Under the pieces are notes generated by a model, which did no database searches, was not told the origin of the DNA, and saw only the letters and a list, made by a program, of their open reading frames with translations. Source: Fibrisoma limi BUZ 3 (GTDB taxonomy: Bacteria; Bacteroidota; Bacteroidia; Cytophagales; Spirosomataceae). Taken from it: DNA of 64,000 bases. Below are positions 15,461 through 24,104 of this stretch, one piece after another. Position 1 is the first letter of the stretch. Each line of letters begins with the position of its first letter. The translations under genes were made by a program, and so were the position numbers. The stretch spans positions 1,246,777 through 1,310,776 of the forward strand of contig NZ_CAIT01000006.1 in the NCBI RefSeq assembly GCF_000296815.2, read 5' to 3'.

Positions 15461-16369
15461 ATGGATAATGCACTGGATAGACGACAATTTATCACCAGCC
15501 TGACCCAGGTGCTGGGTACGTCTGCGCTCCTGAACACCCCGTTTCTCAGCCAGGCGCAGCCAGCGTCCAGGAACAACGCAGCCCTAACAGTTGGTCAGGT
15601 GATGAACCTGATTCTCAAATCGATTCCCGGAGCGCCCTTTCCCAAAACCGTCGATACGTTAAAGTCGGGTAGTGAATCGCAGCCCGTGACCGGCATTGTG
15701 TCCACGATGTTCGCTACGGCGGAGGTTATCGAGAAAGCGGCTGCGGCTGGGGCTAACTTCATTATTGTCCACGAGCCGACATTCTACAACCACGCCGACG
15801 AAACCGACTGGCTGAAAGGCAACGAAGTCCTGCGCTACAAGCAGGACCTGCTGAACAAGCACGGTATTGCCGTATGGCGTTTTCACGACTACTGGCATTC
15901 GCACCGGCCGGATGGCATTGCCAAAGGCATGCTGTCGACGTTGCAATGGGAGAAATACTCTGACACCGGCAACCCGCTGTTGCTCACGATGCCATCTACA
16001 CCGCTCCAGCAAATCATTGGCCACGTCAAGCAGAAGCTGGACATCAAAATGGTTCGGGTCATCGGGAATACGAACCAGGTTTGTCGGCGGGTATTGCTAT
16101 TGCCGGGTGCCTCGGGTGGCCGTAACCAGATCAGAGCCATTGCCGAGGCAAAACCCGACGTTGTCCTGTGCGGAGAGTCCAGTGAGTGGGAAACGCCCGA
16201 GTACGTTCGGGATGCGCGTCGGCAGGGGCAGCAGTTGTCGTTGGTATTGCTGGGCCATATCATGAGCGAAGCTGCGGGTATGGAATGGCTCGTCACCTGG
16301 CTGAAACCCCAGGTTCCCGGAATTAAGGTGTCCTATATTCCGTCGGGCAATCCGTTTACGTACGTGTAA
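15461..16369 (+). CDS. NIF3-like (DUF34) dinuclear metal protein with signal sequence
   Basis: 302 residues. The core matches NIF3/DUF34: an early metal-site segment IIVHEPTFYNHAD, a GASGGRNQIRAIAEA glycine motif and the late segment LVLLGHIMSEAAGMEWL. Unusual for the family, it begins DNALDRRQFITSLTQVLG, a twin-arginine-like motif (DRRQFI) followed by a hydrophobic stretch and AQPAS, so export is likely. NIF3 proteins bind two metal ions but their reaction is not settled. Start at ATG 15461. Confidence 0.85.
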   Translation: MDNALDRRQFITSLTQVLGTSALLNTPFLSQAQPASRNNAALTVGQVMNLILKSIPGAPFPKTVDTLKSGSESQPVTGIVSTMFATAEVIEKAAAAGANFIIVHEPTFYNHADETDWLKGNEVLRYKQDLLNKHGIAVWRFHDYWHSHRPDGIAKGMLSTLQWEKYSDTGNPLLLTMPSTPLQQIIGHVKQKLDIKMVRVIGNTNQVCRRVLLLPGASGGRNQIRAIAEAKPDVVLCGESSEWETPEYVRDARRQGQQLSLVLLGHIMSEAAGMEWLVTWLKPQVPGIKVSYIPSGNPFTYV

Positions 16370-16462
16370 CTGTCTGCTGAATCTTATAATCTGCCCATGT
16401 GTTAGGCAGGTAAAGGCCGTATGCTAACCGTTGTTGTGCGGCCCTGTTAAATCGCGTAGGTA

Positions 16463-16849
16463 ATGCAAAAACAACCATTGGATTCGCCGGAGGCCGTGCG
16501 GCTGCTGGTGAATTCGTTTTACGATAAAGTTCGGGTCGATCCGCTGATTGGGCCGGTGTTCACGGACGTAGCGCAGGTCGACTGGGCGAGCCACCTGCCC
16601 AAAATGTACGCGTTCTGGGAAAACATCATTCTCGGCAACAACGCTTACAACGGGCACCCCTTCCGGCCGCATCTGCTGGTCAACCAGAAGCACACGCTGC
16701 GTACCGAACATTTTGAGCGCTGGCTCCAGTTGTTTTCGGCGACGCTGGCCGAGCATTTCACCGGCGAAACCGCCGAGCTGGTCCGGCAGCGCGCAACCCA
16801 GATTGCGCTGGTCTGGAACCAGAAACTACTGTACCTGAACAACGCGTGA
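16463..16849 (+). CDS. Group III truncated haemoglobin
   Basis: 128 residues. Landmarks of trHb class P/III compared with Campylobacter Ctb: Tyr20 (B10) in SFYDKVR, His44 (E7) in SHLPKMYAFW, proximal His70 (F8) in FRPHLL and Trp87 (G8) in FERWLQLF. Such globins bind O2 or NO and are linked to nitrosative or low-oxygen stress. It is 93 bases after the NIF3-like gene and is followed at once by a palindromic repeat. Functional coupling to the nearby oxidase cluster is only suggested by proximity. Confidence 0.92.
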   Translation: MQKQPLDSPEAVRLLVNSFYDKVRVDPLIGPVFTDVAQVDWASHLPKMYAFWENIILGNNAYNGHPFRPHLLVNQKHTLRTEHFERWLQLFSATLAEHFTGETAELVRQRATQIALVWNQKLLYLNNA

Positions 16850-16853
16850 TCTA

Positions 16854-16943
16854 TTTCACCGCAAAGACTTCGCAAAGAGCGCAAGGAGATGAGTAACCTG
16901 CTCTGCGTCCTTTGCGTAATTCCTTTGCGTCTTTGCGGTGAAA
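16854..16943. repeat. 90-bp palindromic element (CACCGCAAAGAC type)
   Basis: Outer arms are a perfect 15-bp inverted repeat (16854-16868 and 16929-16943, arm TTTCACCGCAAAGAC). Inside are imperfectly matching GCAAAG/CTTTGC units around a short centre. It fills the spacer after the globin gene. I recall similar CACCGCAAAGACGCAAAG palindromes scattered in unrelated bacterial genomes; it may also stop transcription. Confidence 0.8.
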
Positions 16944-17002
16944 AAAGACCTCTTTTTGAGTTAAATTGCCATTTCTTACGTGCCGCTTAATCATCCCCGC
17001 CG

Positions 17003-17668
17003 ATGAAAGGAAACAAGCTGGATATGTGCCTCGATATGGGCTATTTTCGGATGCATCAGGACATATTCACCTGCCGGTACCTGGTTGTCAACGACGCCAT
17101 CTGTCCCGTTCATTGGCTTCGTATTGTTCTTCCCAACGTTGAGTACAAAGCCAGACAGCGCAGCCTGCTCCGCAGCAACGCCCGGTTTGAGGTCACCGTT
17201 AAGCCCTTTGTGCTGACCGACGAAGCCGAAACACTGTACGCTCGGTACAAAAGCGCTGTTGATTTCGATGCCCCCGAATCAGTGGAGTTCTGGCTGATGA
17301 ACGGCTCCACCATTAACATATTCGACACCTACGCCGTTGAAGTTCGGGACGGCAACCGGCTGATCGCCGTAGGCATCTTTGACAACGGTACCCACAGCAT
17401 CGCTGGCATTATGAATTTCTACGACCCGGCCTACCGCAAACACAGCCTGGGCAAATACCTGATGTTACAGAAGATAGATTACGCCCGGCATCAGCAGAAA
17501 CGGTACTACTACCCTGGTTATATGGTTAGTAATTACCCAAAGTTCGACTACAAACTGTTCCCGTGCGAAGCAGCAACGGAGGTGTTTGACGACACGACCG
17601 GCGAGTGGCTCCCCTTCTCATGGGCAACCGTCAACGCGCTGGCGACCGATATGCTGAATGAGAGCTAA
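17003..17668 (+). CDS. Arginyl-tRNA-protein transferase-like (ATE C-terminal domain) protein
   Basis: 221 residues. The pattern RSLLRSNARFEV, LYARYKSAVDFDAPESVEF, then AVGIFDNGTHSIAGIMNFYDPAYRKHSLGKYLMLQKIDYARHQQKRYYYPGYMV and FDYKLF fits the GNAT-fold C-terminal domain of arginyl/leucyl-transferases (Bpt/ATE1). That family adds an amino acid from a charged tRNA to protein N-termini for degradation. It is shorter than full enzymes (about 235-250 residues in Bpt) and its N-terminal cysteines are weakly placed (Cys9, Cys24, Cys34). A plain GNAT acetyltransferase is the alternative. Transcribed alone. Confidence 0.6.
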   Translation: MKGNKLDMCLDMGYFRMHQDIFTCRYLVVNDAICPVHWLRIVLPNVEYKARQRSLLRSNARFEVTVKPFVLTDEAETLYARYKSAVDFDAPESVEFWLMNGSTINIFDTYAVEVRDGNRLIAVGIFDNGTHSIAGIMNFYDPAYRKHSLGKYLMLQKIDYARHQQKRYYYPGYMVSNYPKFDYKLFPCEAATEVFDDTTGEWLPFSWATVNALATDMLNES

Positions 17669-17796
17669 TCCAACACAGAATCAGGCTGTTTGCCAAGTTG
17701 GCAGCAGTACAGTGTCAGGTGCTCTTTGTTCTTAATCCTTCTGACGATGTGGACCGGAATACTTCAATTTAATGTTGCATTGAGTGTCTCATCGAG

Positions 17797-17831
17797 AATT
17801 TACCTTACTTACTGACTAGTTAAGGTAAATT
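17797..17831. promoter_or_regulatory. 11-bp inverted repeat overlapping a -7 box
   Basis: Perfect inverted repeat AATTTACCTTA (17797-17807) and TAAGGTAAATT (17821-17831), spacer 13 bases. The right arm overlaps TAAATTTG (17826-17833), an exact -7 consensus match, 40 bases before the response-regulator ATG at 17873. It has the placement of an operator. Confidence 0.55.
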
Positions 17832-17872
17832 TGCTTAGATTTGACCTTTTGATCAAGTTTGCGATTGTCCTT

Positions 17873-18319
17873 ATGCTCTCAACGTCTACGCTCAGTCAAA
17901 CCACCGACAGATTAGTGTATTTAGTCGACGACGACGAGGACGATGCGCTTTTGGTTCAGGCGGCCATTCATGAAGCTATTCCCTATTGTAAAGTGCGGGT
18001 ATTTCAGAATGGCTTAGTTATGCTCGAAATCATGGCCGAGCCGGGTGCCAAGCCACACCTGATCTTGCTGGACATGAATATGCCTCATGTGCACGGCCTC
18101 GAAATCCTCACCAATCTTAAAATGAACCGGCAGTGGGCCGATATTCCGGTTATCATTCTTACCGGCAGCGACGATCCGGAACAGATTAAGCTAGCGTATC
18201 AGCTTGGTGCCCAGACCGTCATTAACAAGCCCAACAAATACACCGAACTGGTCGATATCGTTATGATTATCCGCCAGTACTGGTTCAGCATTGCCCGCCT
18301 ACCCCAGGCGGATGCCTGA
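17873..18319 (+). CDS. Single-domain response regulator (receiver only)
   Basis: 148 residues. A receiver domain without an output domain: VYLVDDDEDDALLV (acidic pocket), phosphoacceptor Asp in LILLDMNMPHVHG, Thr in VIILTGSDD, Lys in INKPNKYTEL. The frame is open from a TTG at 17831, but that TTG is inside the -7 box, so I take the ATG at 17873. It faces the histidine kinase gene 18321-20255 tail to tail, 1 base apart. Probable partner of that kinase, passing phosphate by protein contact. Confidence 0.88.
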   Translation: MLSTSTLSQTTDRLVYLVDDDEDDALLVQAAIHEAIPYCKVRVFQNGLVMLEIMAEPGAKPHLILLDMNMPHVHGLEILTNLKMNRQWADIPVIILTGSDDPEQIKLAYQLGAQTVINKPNKYTELVDIVMIIRQYWFSIARLPQADA

Positions 18320-18320
18320 T

Positions 18321-20255
18321 TTATCCCGCTTGATCCAATTCCGCCGAAGCAGGTAAATACAGCGTAAACGTAGCTCCCTGATTAGGTCGCCCTGTGGCCG
18401 TCAGCAGGCCACCATGGTTCTCGGCTACCTGCCTGCCGATCGCAAGCCCCAGACCTGTTCCGCTCGTTCGGCCCGGCAACCGCTGAAAGGATTGGAAGAT
18501 GCGGTCCGCAAACTGAGGATCAAACCCAACTCCATTGTCTGTCAGTACAATGCGCCAGAATACGCCCGAAGCAGATCCGATAGGCTGCGGAGGTGGTTGC
18601 GGAAGTTGGTCGGATGCAACCCGGTCGGCGCGAACCTGAAGTAGCAGCGGCACTTCCGGCCGACGGTATTTCAACGCATTGGTGAACAGGTTCTGGAACA
18701 ACTGACCAAGCTGAATGCAATCTCCGTTCACTACGGGCAACGGCCCGACATCAATCGTAGCCCCCTGCATATTCAGCGACAAATCGTCAACTACCTGGCT
18801 CACTACCGCTTGCAAATCAACAGCTTCTACGTTGACCAGACCAGCTTCGAGCCGGGCGTAAAACAGCAGATTATCAATCAGGCGCTGCATACGTTCGGCG
18901 GCTTCGCGCATGACCTTCAGCAAACTGACGCCTTCATCATCCAGCACCAGCGCGTGATCATGCAACAGCATGTCGCCGTAAAATTTTACTTTTCGCAACG
19001 GCTCCTGCAGGTCGTGACTGGCCACGGCCGAAAACCGCTGCAGTTTTTCATTCAGCCGGTTCAACGCAGCATTCGCGGCTTCGAGACGCTGCTGATACAG
19101 ATGACTTTCCGTAATATCAACCGACGCGACCACAACACCATCGTCGGCTTTAGCCACCAGTACTTTGTGCCAGCGATCGTCTACCGGCGAATGAGCCTCC
19201 CAGGTTTCCGGTCGCCCGGTTTCAACCACGCGAATAAAGCGATCCAGCACCACGTCGGAACCCGAATCATCCGGCCGTGGCCTTACGGCTGTCAGGTGCT
19301 GAAACTGCTCCGTTGGTAGGCCCCAGCTTAGCTGGGCTTGCTGGTTACTCAACACAAGCCGAAAATTCCGGATTGGACCGGGGTTTCCGTCCGGCGACCG
19401 CTCTCGGACCACCCGGTACAACGAGATGGCGGTTTGTGATACGTCCATTACCGTTTGAAGCAGGCGGGCCTGCTGCTCCTGCTGTTGTTCGGACTCTTTC
19501 AGCGCCGTTATGTCCAGAAATGTGAACAGCACGCCATCCCCCTGGCGGACAAAGGTCGCTTCGAACCAACCCTGAACACCGTCGCCCTCAAACGGAAACG
19601 TGAACTGCTGCGACACGCCCGACTCTGTGACCTCTGCCAGCACCTGAAAAAAATCGCCGTAGTAGGCTGATGGTAAAACTGCTGACAACGGTTGACCAGT
19701 CATTTCGGCTACACTCCGATCAATCACCCGGGCATTGGCAGGGTTGGTCAACACGTACCGGAAGTCAATAATCCGGCCCTCTTCATTTCGTATCGCTTCG
19801 TACAGGACAATACCCGCCGGCGACGTATCCAGCATTGCCTGCAACAGGTCGCGCTGACGCTGCACTTGCCGTAGAGCCCGATTCGCCTGCGTAACGTCGT
19901 GAAACGTAATCATGAGCTGACCGCCAACCCGGGCCACCGTCATTTCATACCATTCGTTTTCGTCGAGCTGATAGTCGGAGATGTAGAGGGGGTGACCGGT
20001 TTGATACACGGCTACGTACTGATCGAGAAGACCAGCCCGGCCTTTTACGGCGTACCAGTGGCGAAGCGTCATACCGGCCTGCCAGCCTTTGAGCAAACCC
20101 GGCTGCGCTAAAGCACGTTCGTTAATAAACGCAAAGGTAAAATCGACCACCGATCCGTCGGTATGCAGAATCGGCTGGAGCAGAATAACACCGTTGAGCG
20201 AGGCATTGAGCACATCCGCCAGCGGTAAGGATGGTGACGGAAAAACAGGATTCAT
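18321..20255 (-). CDS. Multi-PAS sensor histidine kinase
   Basis: 644 residues, no clear membrane span, so probably cytosolic. Two or three PAS-type sensor segments (about 10-125, 130-250, 265-390; for example FTFLDITALKESEQQ) are followed by a short coiled coil, HisKA with His414 in SHDLQEPLRKVKFYGDML, and HATPase_c with the N box NLFTNALKY, G1 DNGVGFD and G2 GTGLGLAIG. The SHDLQEPLRK form is typical of kinases of the phytochrome-like branch that signal to single-domain receivers. That fits the three receiver proteins around it (17873, 20280 and 20904 genes). It starts 24 bases after the 20280-20705 regulator stop, likely co-transcribed. Confidence 0.92.
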   Translation of the reverse strand: MNPVFPSPSLPLADVLNASLNGVILLQPILHTDGSVVDFTFAFINERALAQPGLLKGWQAGMTLRHWYAVKGRAGLLDQYVAVYQTGHPLYISDYQLDENEWYEMTVARVGGQLMITFHDVTQANRALRQVQRQRDLLQAMLDTSPAGIVLYEAIRNEEGRIIDFRYVLTNPANARVIDRSVAEMTGQPLSAVLPSAYYGDFFQVLAEVTESGVSQQFTFPFEGDGVQGWFEATFVRQGDGVLFTFLDITALKESEQQQEQQARLLQTVMDVSQTAISLYRVVRERSPDGNPGPIRNFRLVLSNQQAQLSWGLPTEQFQHLTAVRPRPDDSGSDVVLDRFIRVVETGRPETWEAHSPVDDRWHKVLVAKADDGVVVASVDITESHLYQQRLEAANAALNRLNEKLQRFSAVASHDLQEPLRKVKFYGDMLLHDHALVLDDEGVSLLKVMREAAERMQRLIDNLLFYARLEAGLVNVEAVDLQAVVSQVVDDLSLNMQGATIDVGPLPVVNGDCIQLGQLFQNLFTNALKYRRPEVPLLLQVRADRVASDQLPQPPPQPIGSASGVFWRIVLTDNGVGFDPQFADRIFQSFQRLPGRTSGTGLGLAIGRQVAENHGGLLTATGRPNQGATFTLYLPASAELDQAG

Positions 20256-20279
20256 GCGAAGCGTTAACCCGGTTCAGGG

Positions 20280-20705
20280 TTACAACTCCGAAAAAACCGT
20301 TACGGTTTCGAACCAGTATTGACGAGTGACCTTAACCAGTTCCAGCAGCCGGTCATAACTGGTTGGCTTAGTTACGAATGAACTGGAACCCGACTGGTAG
20401 CTCAGGGCAACGTCTTCGGCCCGGTTTGATGTAGTCATCACCACTACCGGTATGATTCGAAGACGGGGGTGGGCTTTCAGCCGCTTCAGCACCTCGAAGC
20501 CACTCATCCGGGGCATGTTCAGATCAAGGATAATCAGCCGGGGGAGTTCGCCGAACGGCAGGTTCATAAGGGCAGACAACAATTCATCGCCGTCGGTAAA
20601 GAAAACCAACTGACACTCCGGCGACTGCTGATCAAAGGCCTGTTTTAACAACAGCCGATCATCTTCATCGTCATCCGCCGTAAATATTACATTGTTGTAA
20701 GTCAT
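20280..20705 (-). CDS. Single-domain response regulator (receiver only)
   Basis: 141 residues: acidic pocket FTADDDEDDRLLL, phosphoacceptor LIILDLNMPRMSG, VVVMTTS, and Lys in FVTKPTSYDRLLELV. It ends soon after the receiver with a short tail shared with the neighbour at 20904 (RQYWFETV against LSYWDTAA). It directly precedes the PAS kinase on the same strand, so the two are probably one operon. A -7 box is 20 bases upstream. Confidence 0.9.
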   Translation of the reverse strand: MTYNNVIFTADDDEDDRLLLKQAFDQQSPECQLVFFTDGDELLSALMNLPFGELPRLIILDLNMPRMSGFEVLKRLKAHPRLRIIPVVVMTTSNRAEDVALSYQSGSSSFVTKPTSYDRLLELVKVTRQYWFETVTVFSEL

Positions 20706-20724
20706 CGAATCAAGACTAAGTGAA

Positions 20725-20732
20725 CAAAACTA
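20725..20732 (-). promoter_or_regulatory. Candidate -7 promoter box (TAGTTTTG)
   Basis: Exact TAnnTTTG match on the minus strand, 19 bases before the ATG at 20705. Just upstream is an inverted repeat TTACTTA (20744-20750) / TAAGTAA (20758-20764). TTACTTA also occurs at 17805-17811 in front of the 17873 regulator. Confidence 0.5.
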
Positions 20733-20903
20733 CTCCCTTTTTCTTACTTATCTTATTTAAGTAAACCGTAGTACTTCATCTGGCAATAAAACAATGTCTA
20801 ATTCGTCGCTTGCCGGATCGTATCTATAGCCGGGTCGAACTAGGCTGACCGTTCTTTTACGAACTGCTTCTACCCGCGCCAACGAACAACTGCACGCCCG
20901 TAT

Positions 20904-21371
20904 TCAGGTTGTATAAGGCGTGCGGGCGGCTGTATCCCAATACGATAGAATTAAGCCCATCAACTGCTCCATCGCTTCCTGCGACTCAGGTTTGGTAACC
21001 CAGGATTGGGCTCCCAATTGGTAGCACAATTTCAATTCCTGCGGCTCCCGACTAACGGTTAGCATTATGACGGGTACGGCCGACCATTTCCGGTCCGCTT
21101 TCAGACTCATCAGGGTTTCGAAACCATCCATCAACGGCATTTTCACGTCGAGAAAGATCAGCATAGGCAAACGAGTAGCCTGGCTGGTAGCCGCCATCAT
21201 CTCAAATCCACTCGAGAAAAGTTCGATGTCATGATTCGGGAATGTACGCTGAAACGACTTCTGATACAGTTGCCGGTCAATCGGGTCATCATCTACAAAG
21301 TAAATCAACGGGTGCGGGGTCGGGTTCAGTTCTGAATAAGGGGCGTTACGCATGGGTACAATACGGAGCAA
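20904..21371 (-). CDS. Single-domain response regulator (receiver only)
   Basis: 155 residues: IYFVDDDPIDRQLYQKSF acidic pocket, LIFLDVKMPLMDG phosphoacceptor, VIMLTVS, and Lys in WVTKPESQEAMEQL. No output domain. The first in-frame Met (21371) is followed by another at 21353, and either could be the start. It is the third receiver protein around the PAS kinase, separated from the 20280 gene by about 200 bases, so it probably has its own promoter; a related TAAGTGA element sits at 21394-21400. Confidence 0.88.
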   Translation of the reverse strand: MLRIVPMRNAPYSELNPTPHPLIYFVDDDPIDRQLYQKSFQRTFPNHDIELFSSGFEMMAATSQATRLPMLIFLDVKMPLMDGFETLMSLKADRKWSAVPVIMLTVSREPQELKLCYQLGAQSWVTKPESQEAMEQLMGLILSYWDTAARTPYTT

Positions 21372-21560
21372 AAGCTTATATTAAAATAACACCTAAGTGA
21401 GCCATATTGATGCTGTTACCCCATTAATAATCGATTAAATTAGTAGGATTAACCTCAGACTTACCCAAACACAACCGACATTACCTTTTGAAACTGGCCG
21501 GGCGGCTTTTACAAACTTATCATCGCAAAGCGATTTGTGGGATAGTACGTCTACAGAAAC

Positions 21561-21594
21561 GCAACGACCTGACACGATTGTGTCAGGTCGTTGC
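21561..21594 (-). terminator. Strong hairpin after the 21619 receptor gene
   Basis: Perfect 15-bp stem (21561-21575 with 21580-21594, arm GCAACGACCTGACAC) and a GATT loop, 25 bases past the stop of the receptor gene. The tail on the minus strand is only moderately T-rich (GTTTC). Confidence 0.65.
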
Positions 21595-21618
21595 ATGAAT
21601 CATGCCTTGCCAGCGTTT

Positions 21619-24084
21619 TTATGCTCCTCCAGCCCGACGTTTTTCGTCTTCTGCTCCGCTGGTACGTCGGCGCGTCGGGGCTACTTTGTCATTACCAAAG
21701 CGATACGAGAACGATAGAGTAGCCGTCCGCGAATCCCGACGCTGGTAAAAGCGCTCGACGTAGTTATCATAGGCCGACACCGCCCGTACCTTCTGCGTGA
21801 AAAAGATATCCGCTACGTTCAGACGGAGCGTTCCTTTGCGATCCCAGAGGGCTTTCTGCACCCCGGCGGTCACCTGGCCGTTGGGCCGTACGCGCAGGAA
21901 GCCGTATTGCTCCCCCGACTGGAAGCTGCCGTTCAGTTCGGCCGACCAGCTCTTGCTGAGCGTGAACGTATGGTTGCTGCTCAGGTTAAACGCCGGCCGT
22001 CCTTTGTCCAGCGCCGTACCGGCCAGATTCCCCACAAAATGACTGTAGTAAAACACGGCGTTGTTGTACATCTGCCACCATTTGGCTGGTTGCACGGGAG
22101 CCGTAATGGTCAGGGCAAAATAGTCTTGGCGCGTGAGATTCACGGCCGTTGACAATACGGTCGAGTCGGTTTCAGGCTGCACAACCCCGATGATCGGTGC
22201 GCTTGTGCGGCTGTAGCTCAGCCCGGTGCTGAACGTGCCCTTAAACGTATGCGTCAGTTCGAGGTTGTAGCTGGTTTCCGGCCGAAGGTTGGGGTTACCC
22301 GAACCGGCCGTAGTGGGGTCGATGATGATCCGGAACGGATTCAACTGTCCGTACGATGGGCGATTAATCCGGCGGCTTAAGGTCAGGTTCAGTTCATGAT
22401 TCTTACTCAGCGTCCGCTTGATGGCCGCACTGGGAAAGAGTTGAGCGTACCGGCGCGTAAAGCTACTATCCCCTACCGCCTGCCGTCCTTCGGCCAGGGT
22501 TTGTTCGGCCCGTAGTCCAACCTGAAGCGTGGTTTTCGCCAGGACCCGGCTCCAGTTGCCGTAGGCCGCCAGAATGGTTTCGTCGTAGCGGAAACGGTTG
22601 GTGCGCGTCGGGTCGACGATCGTCAGCGCTCCTTCGGTCAGGCGGAACACGACGTCGTTGTCCGACGACACGCGGCTGGCTTTTACCCCGGCCTCCAAAC
22701 GGCTGCGCTTCGCGAGCGGGCGGGTAAAATCAGCCTTGGCCGACATGATGGTCAGGTCGCCCTGCTGATCGCCGACGAGGAGCGAATTGATTCGGTCAGA
22801 CAGGGCGTAGTCCGTAAGCAGCTCCTGCAGGCGGCTGGTGCGGTAGCGGGCGTAGTCGACGTCGGCTGTTAGCTCGGGGCTGTTGGTCGAGTCGGCAAAG
22901 TTGTGTTTAAAGTTCAGGTTGACCGATCCGTTCGGCGAGAGGAAATTGCGCGTATTACGGGCATTGTACACATCTGTCGGCCGACCGGTCGCATCGTACA
23001 GGGTGGTCTGATTCTGCGCAATCTGGCCGGGCGAACGGCTCTGCTGATAGCTCCCGACCAACCCCAGCACCGTCCGTTTAGAAAGGGTGTAATCCAGACC
23101 CGCCCGGGCGGAGTGCGACAGGAAATACATCCGGCTTCGGTTAATCTGGTCACTGCTGCCGGTCAGAATCTGCTGGCGGTTTGGCCCGACCGAGAAAAAA
23201 TCGCGGTGAATATCGAGCATTGCCAGCCCGTCGCGGTTGGCGTAGTTATACGAACCGAACAGATTCAATCCTTTCTTTCGATTGTTGAGAGTGATCCCCG
23301 CCGTGTATTTGTCGTACTGGCTCCGGCCGTAGCTGCCCTGTACCGTCCCGTTGGTACCCAGCCGCTGGTCTTTGCGGAGGTTGATGGCAATGATACCGGC
23401 TGTACCCTGGGCGTCGTACCTGGCGGGTGGGTTCGTAATCAGTTCAATACTTTTCAGTTGATCGGCGGGTAGGGCCCGCAGGTAATCGGCCAGTTCGGAG
23501 CCGGTCATGGGCTGGCGTTTGCCGTCGATGAGGACCAGTACGTTCTGCCGCCCACGTAACGCCAGATTGTCGTTATTATCCACGGTTACGCCCGGCGCCC
23601 GGGCCAGCACATCCAGCGACGTGTTACCGGCCGCCAGCGAGCTGCCCTCTACGTTCACGACGGTACGGTCGGCCTGCCGTTCGTACAGCGGTTTCTGCGC
23701 CACCACGTTCACTTCGTTCAGGGTCGTACTCTGACTCGCCCGGAGTACCAGCGCCGGAAGGGACTGATTCTCCGTTGCTACGTCGACCACGGCGGTTTTT
23801 GCTCTGGCAAAGCCCACCTGCGAAGCAGCCACGTAGTACCGACCCGGCGCCGATAGAGCGAACAGATACGCCCCGGCCGCATCGGTAAACTCCGCCTTGA
23901 CCACTACCGAATCGACGGCGCGGTGGAGGGTAACAGTGGCAAATTCAACCGGCAGCCCGGACTCGGTCCGAACGGTTCCTTTTACCTGAGCCGTTGATTG
24001 TGCCTGACATGTAACACTGCCCAGGGCCACGGTGAGCAGCATCAGCAAAACAAATAATCCTGTTGAGTAAAGCGTTCTTTTCAT
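21619..24084 (-). CDS. Outer-membrane receptor, CarboxypepD_reg + plug + beta-barrel (second paralogue)
   Basis: About 821 residues from the ATG at 24084 (MKRTLYSTGLFVLLMLLTVA), which gives a proper signal peptide ending near TCQAQ; the 13 residues upstream in the open frame do not. Next come a carboxypeptidase regulatory-like domain, a plug-like segment with SLDVLARAPGVTVDNND and NVLVLIDGKRQPM, and a long barrel. It has the same architecture as the 12402-14894 gene. The C-terminus ends in charged DEKRRAGGA. It is divergent from a MarR regulator, with a -7 box and a 12-bp palindrome at its promoter, so repression by that regulator is likely. Substrate unknown. Confidence 0.9.
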   Translation of the reverse strand: MKRTLYSTGLFVLLMLLTVALGSVTCQAQSTAQVKGTVRTESGLPVEFATVTLHRAVDSVVVKAEFTDAAGAYLFALSAPGRYYVAASQVGFARAKTAVVDVATENQSLPALVLRASQSTTLNEVNVVAQKPLYERQADRTVVNVEGSSLAAGNTSLDVLARAPGVTVDNNDNLALRGRQNVLVLIDGKRQPMTGSELADYLRALPADQLKSIELITNPPARYDAQGTAGIIAINLRKDQRLGTNGTVQGSYGRSQYDKYTAGITLNNRKKGLNLFGSYNYANRDGLAMLDIHRDFFSVGPNRQQILTGSSDQINRSRMYFLSHSARAGLDYTLSKRTVLGLVGSYQQSRSPGQIAQNQTTLYDATGRPTDVYNARNTRNFLSPNGSVNLNFKHNFADSTNSPELTADVDYARYRTSRLQELLTDYALSDRINSLLVGDQQGDLTIMSAKADFTRPLAKRSRLEAGVKASRVSSDNDVVFRLTEGALTIVDPTRTNRFRYDETILAAYGNWSRVLAKTTLQVGLRAEQTLAEGRQAVGDSSFTRRYAQLFPSAAIKRTLSKNHELNLTLSRRINRPSYGQLNPFRIIIDPTTAGSGNPNLRPETSYNLELTHTFKGTFSTGLSYSRTSAPIIGVVQPETDSTVLSTAVNLTRQDYFALTITAPVQPAKWWQMYNNAVFYYSHFVGNLAGTALDKGRPAFNLSSNHTFTLSKSWSAELNGSFQSGEQYGFLRVRPNGQVTAGVQKALWDRKGTLRLNVADIFFTQKVRAVSAYDNYVERFYQRRDSRTATLSFSYRFGNDKVAPTRRRTSGAEDEKRRAGGA

Positions 24085-24104
24085 AAATACAAATGACGAT
24101 ACAC

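Noticed and set aside
17831-17872. TTG at 17831 as the start of the response regulator
   Set aside because: That TTG is part of the -7 box TAAATTTG and the inverted repeat; the ATG at 17873 leaves a normal receiver N-terminus.
22903-23472. 189-residue plus-strand frame inside the second receptor gene
   Set aside because: Antisense shadow; the receptor frame is continuous and well supported.
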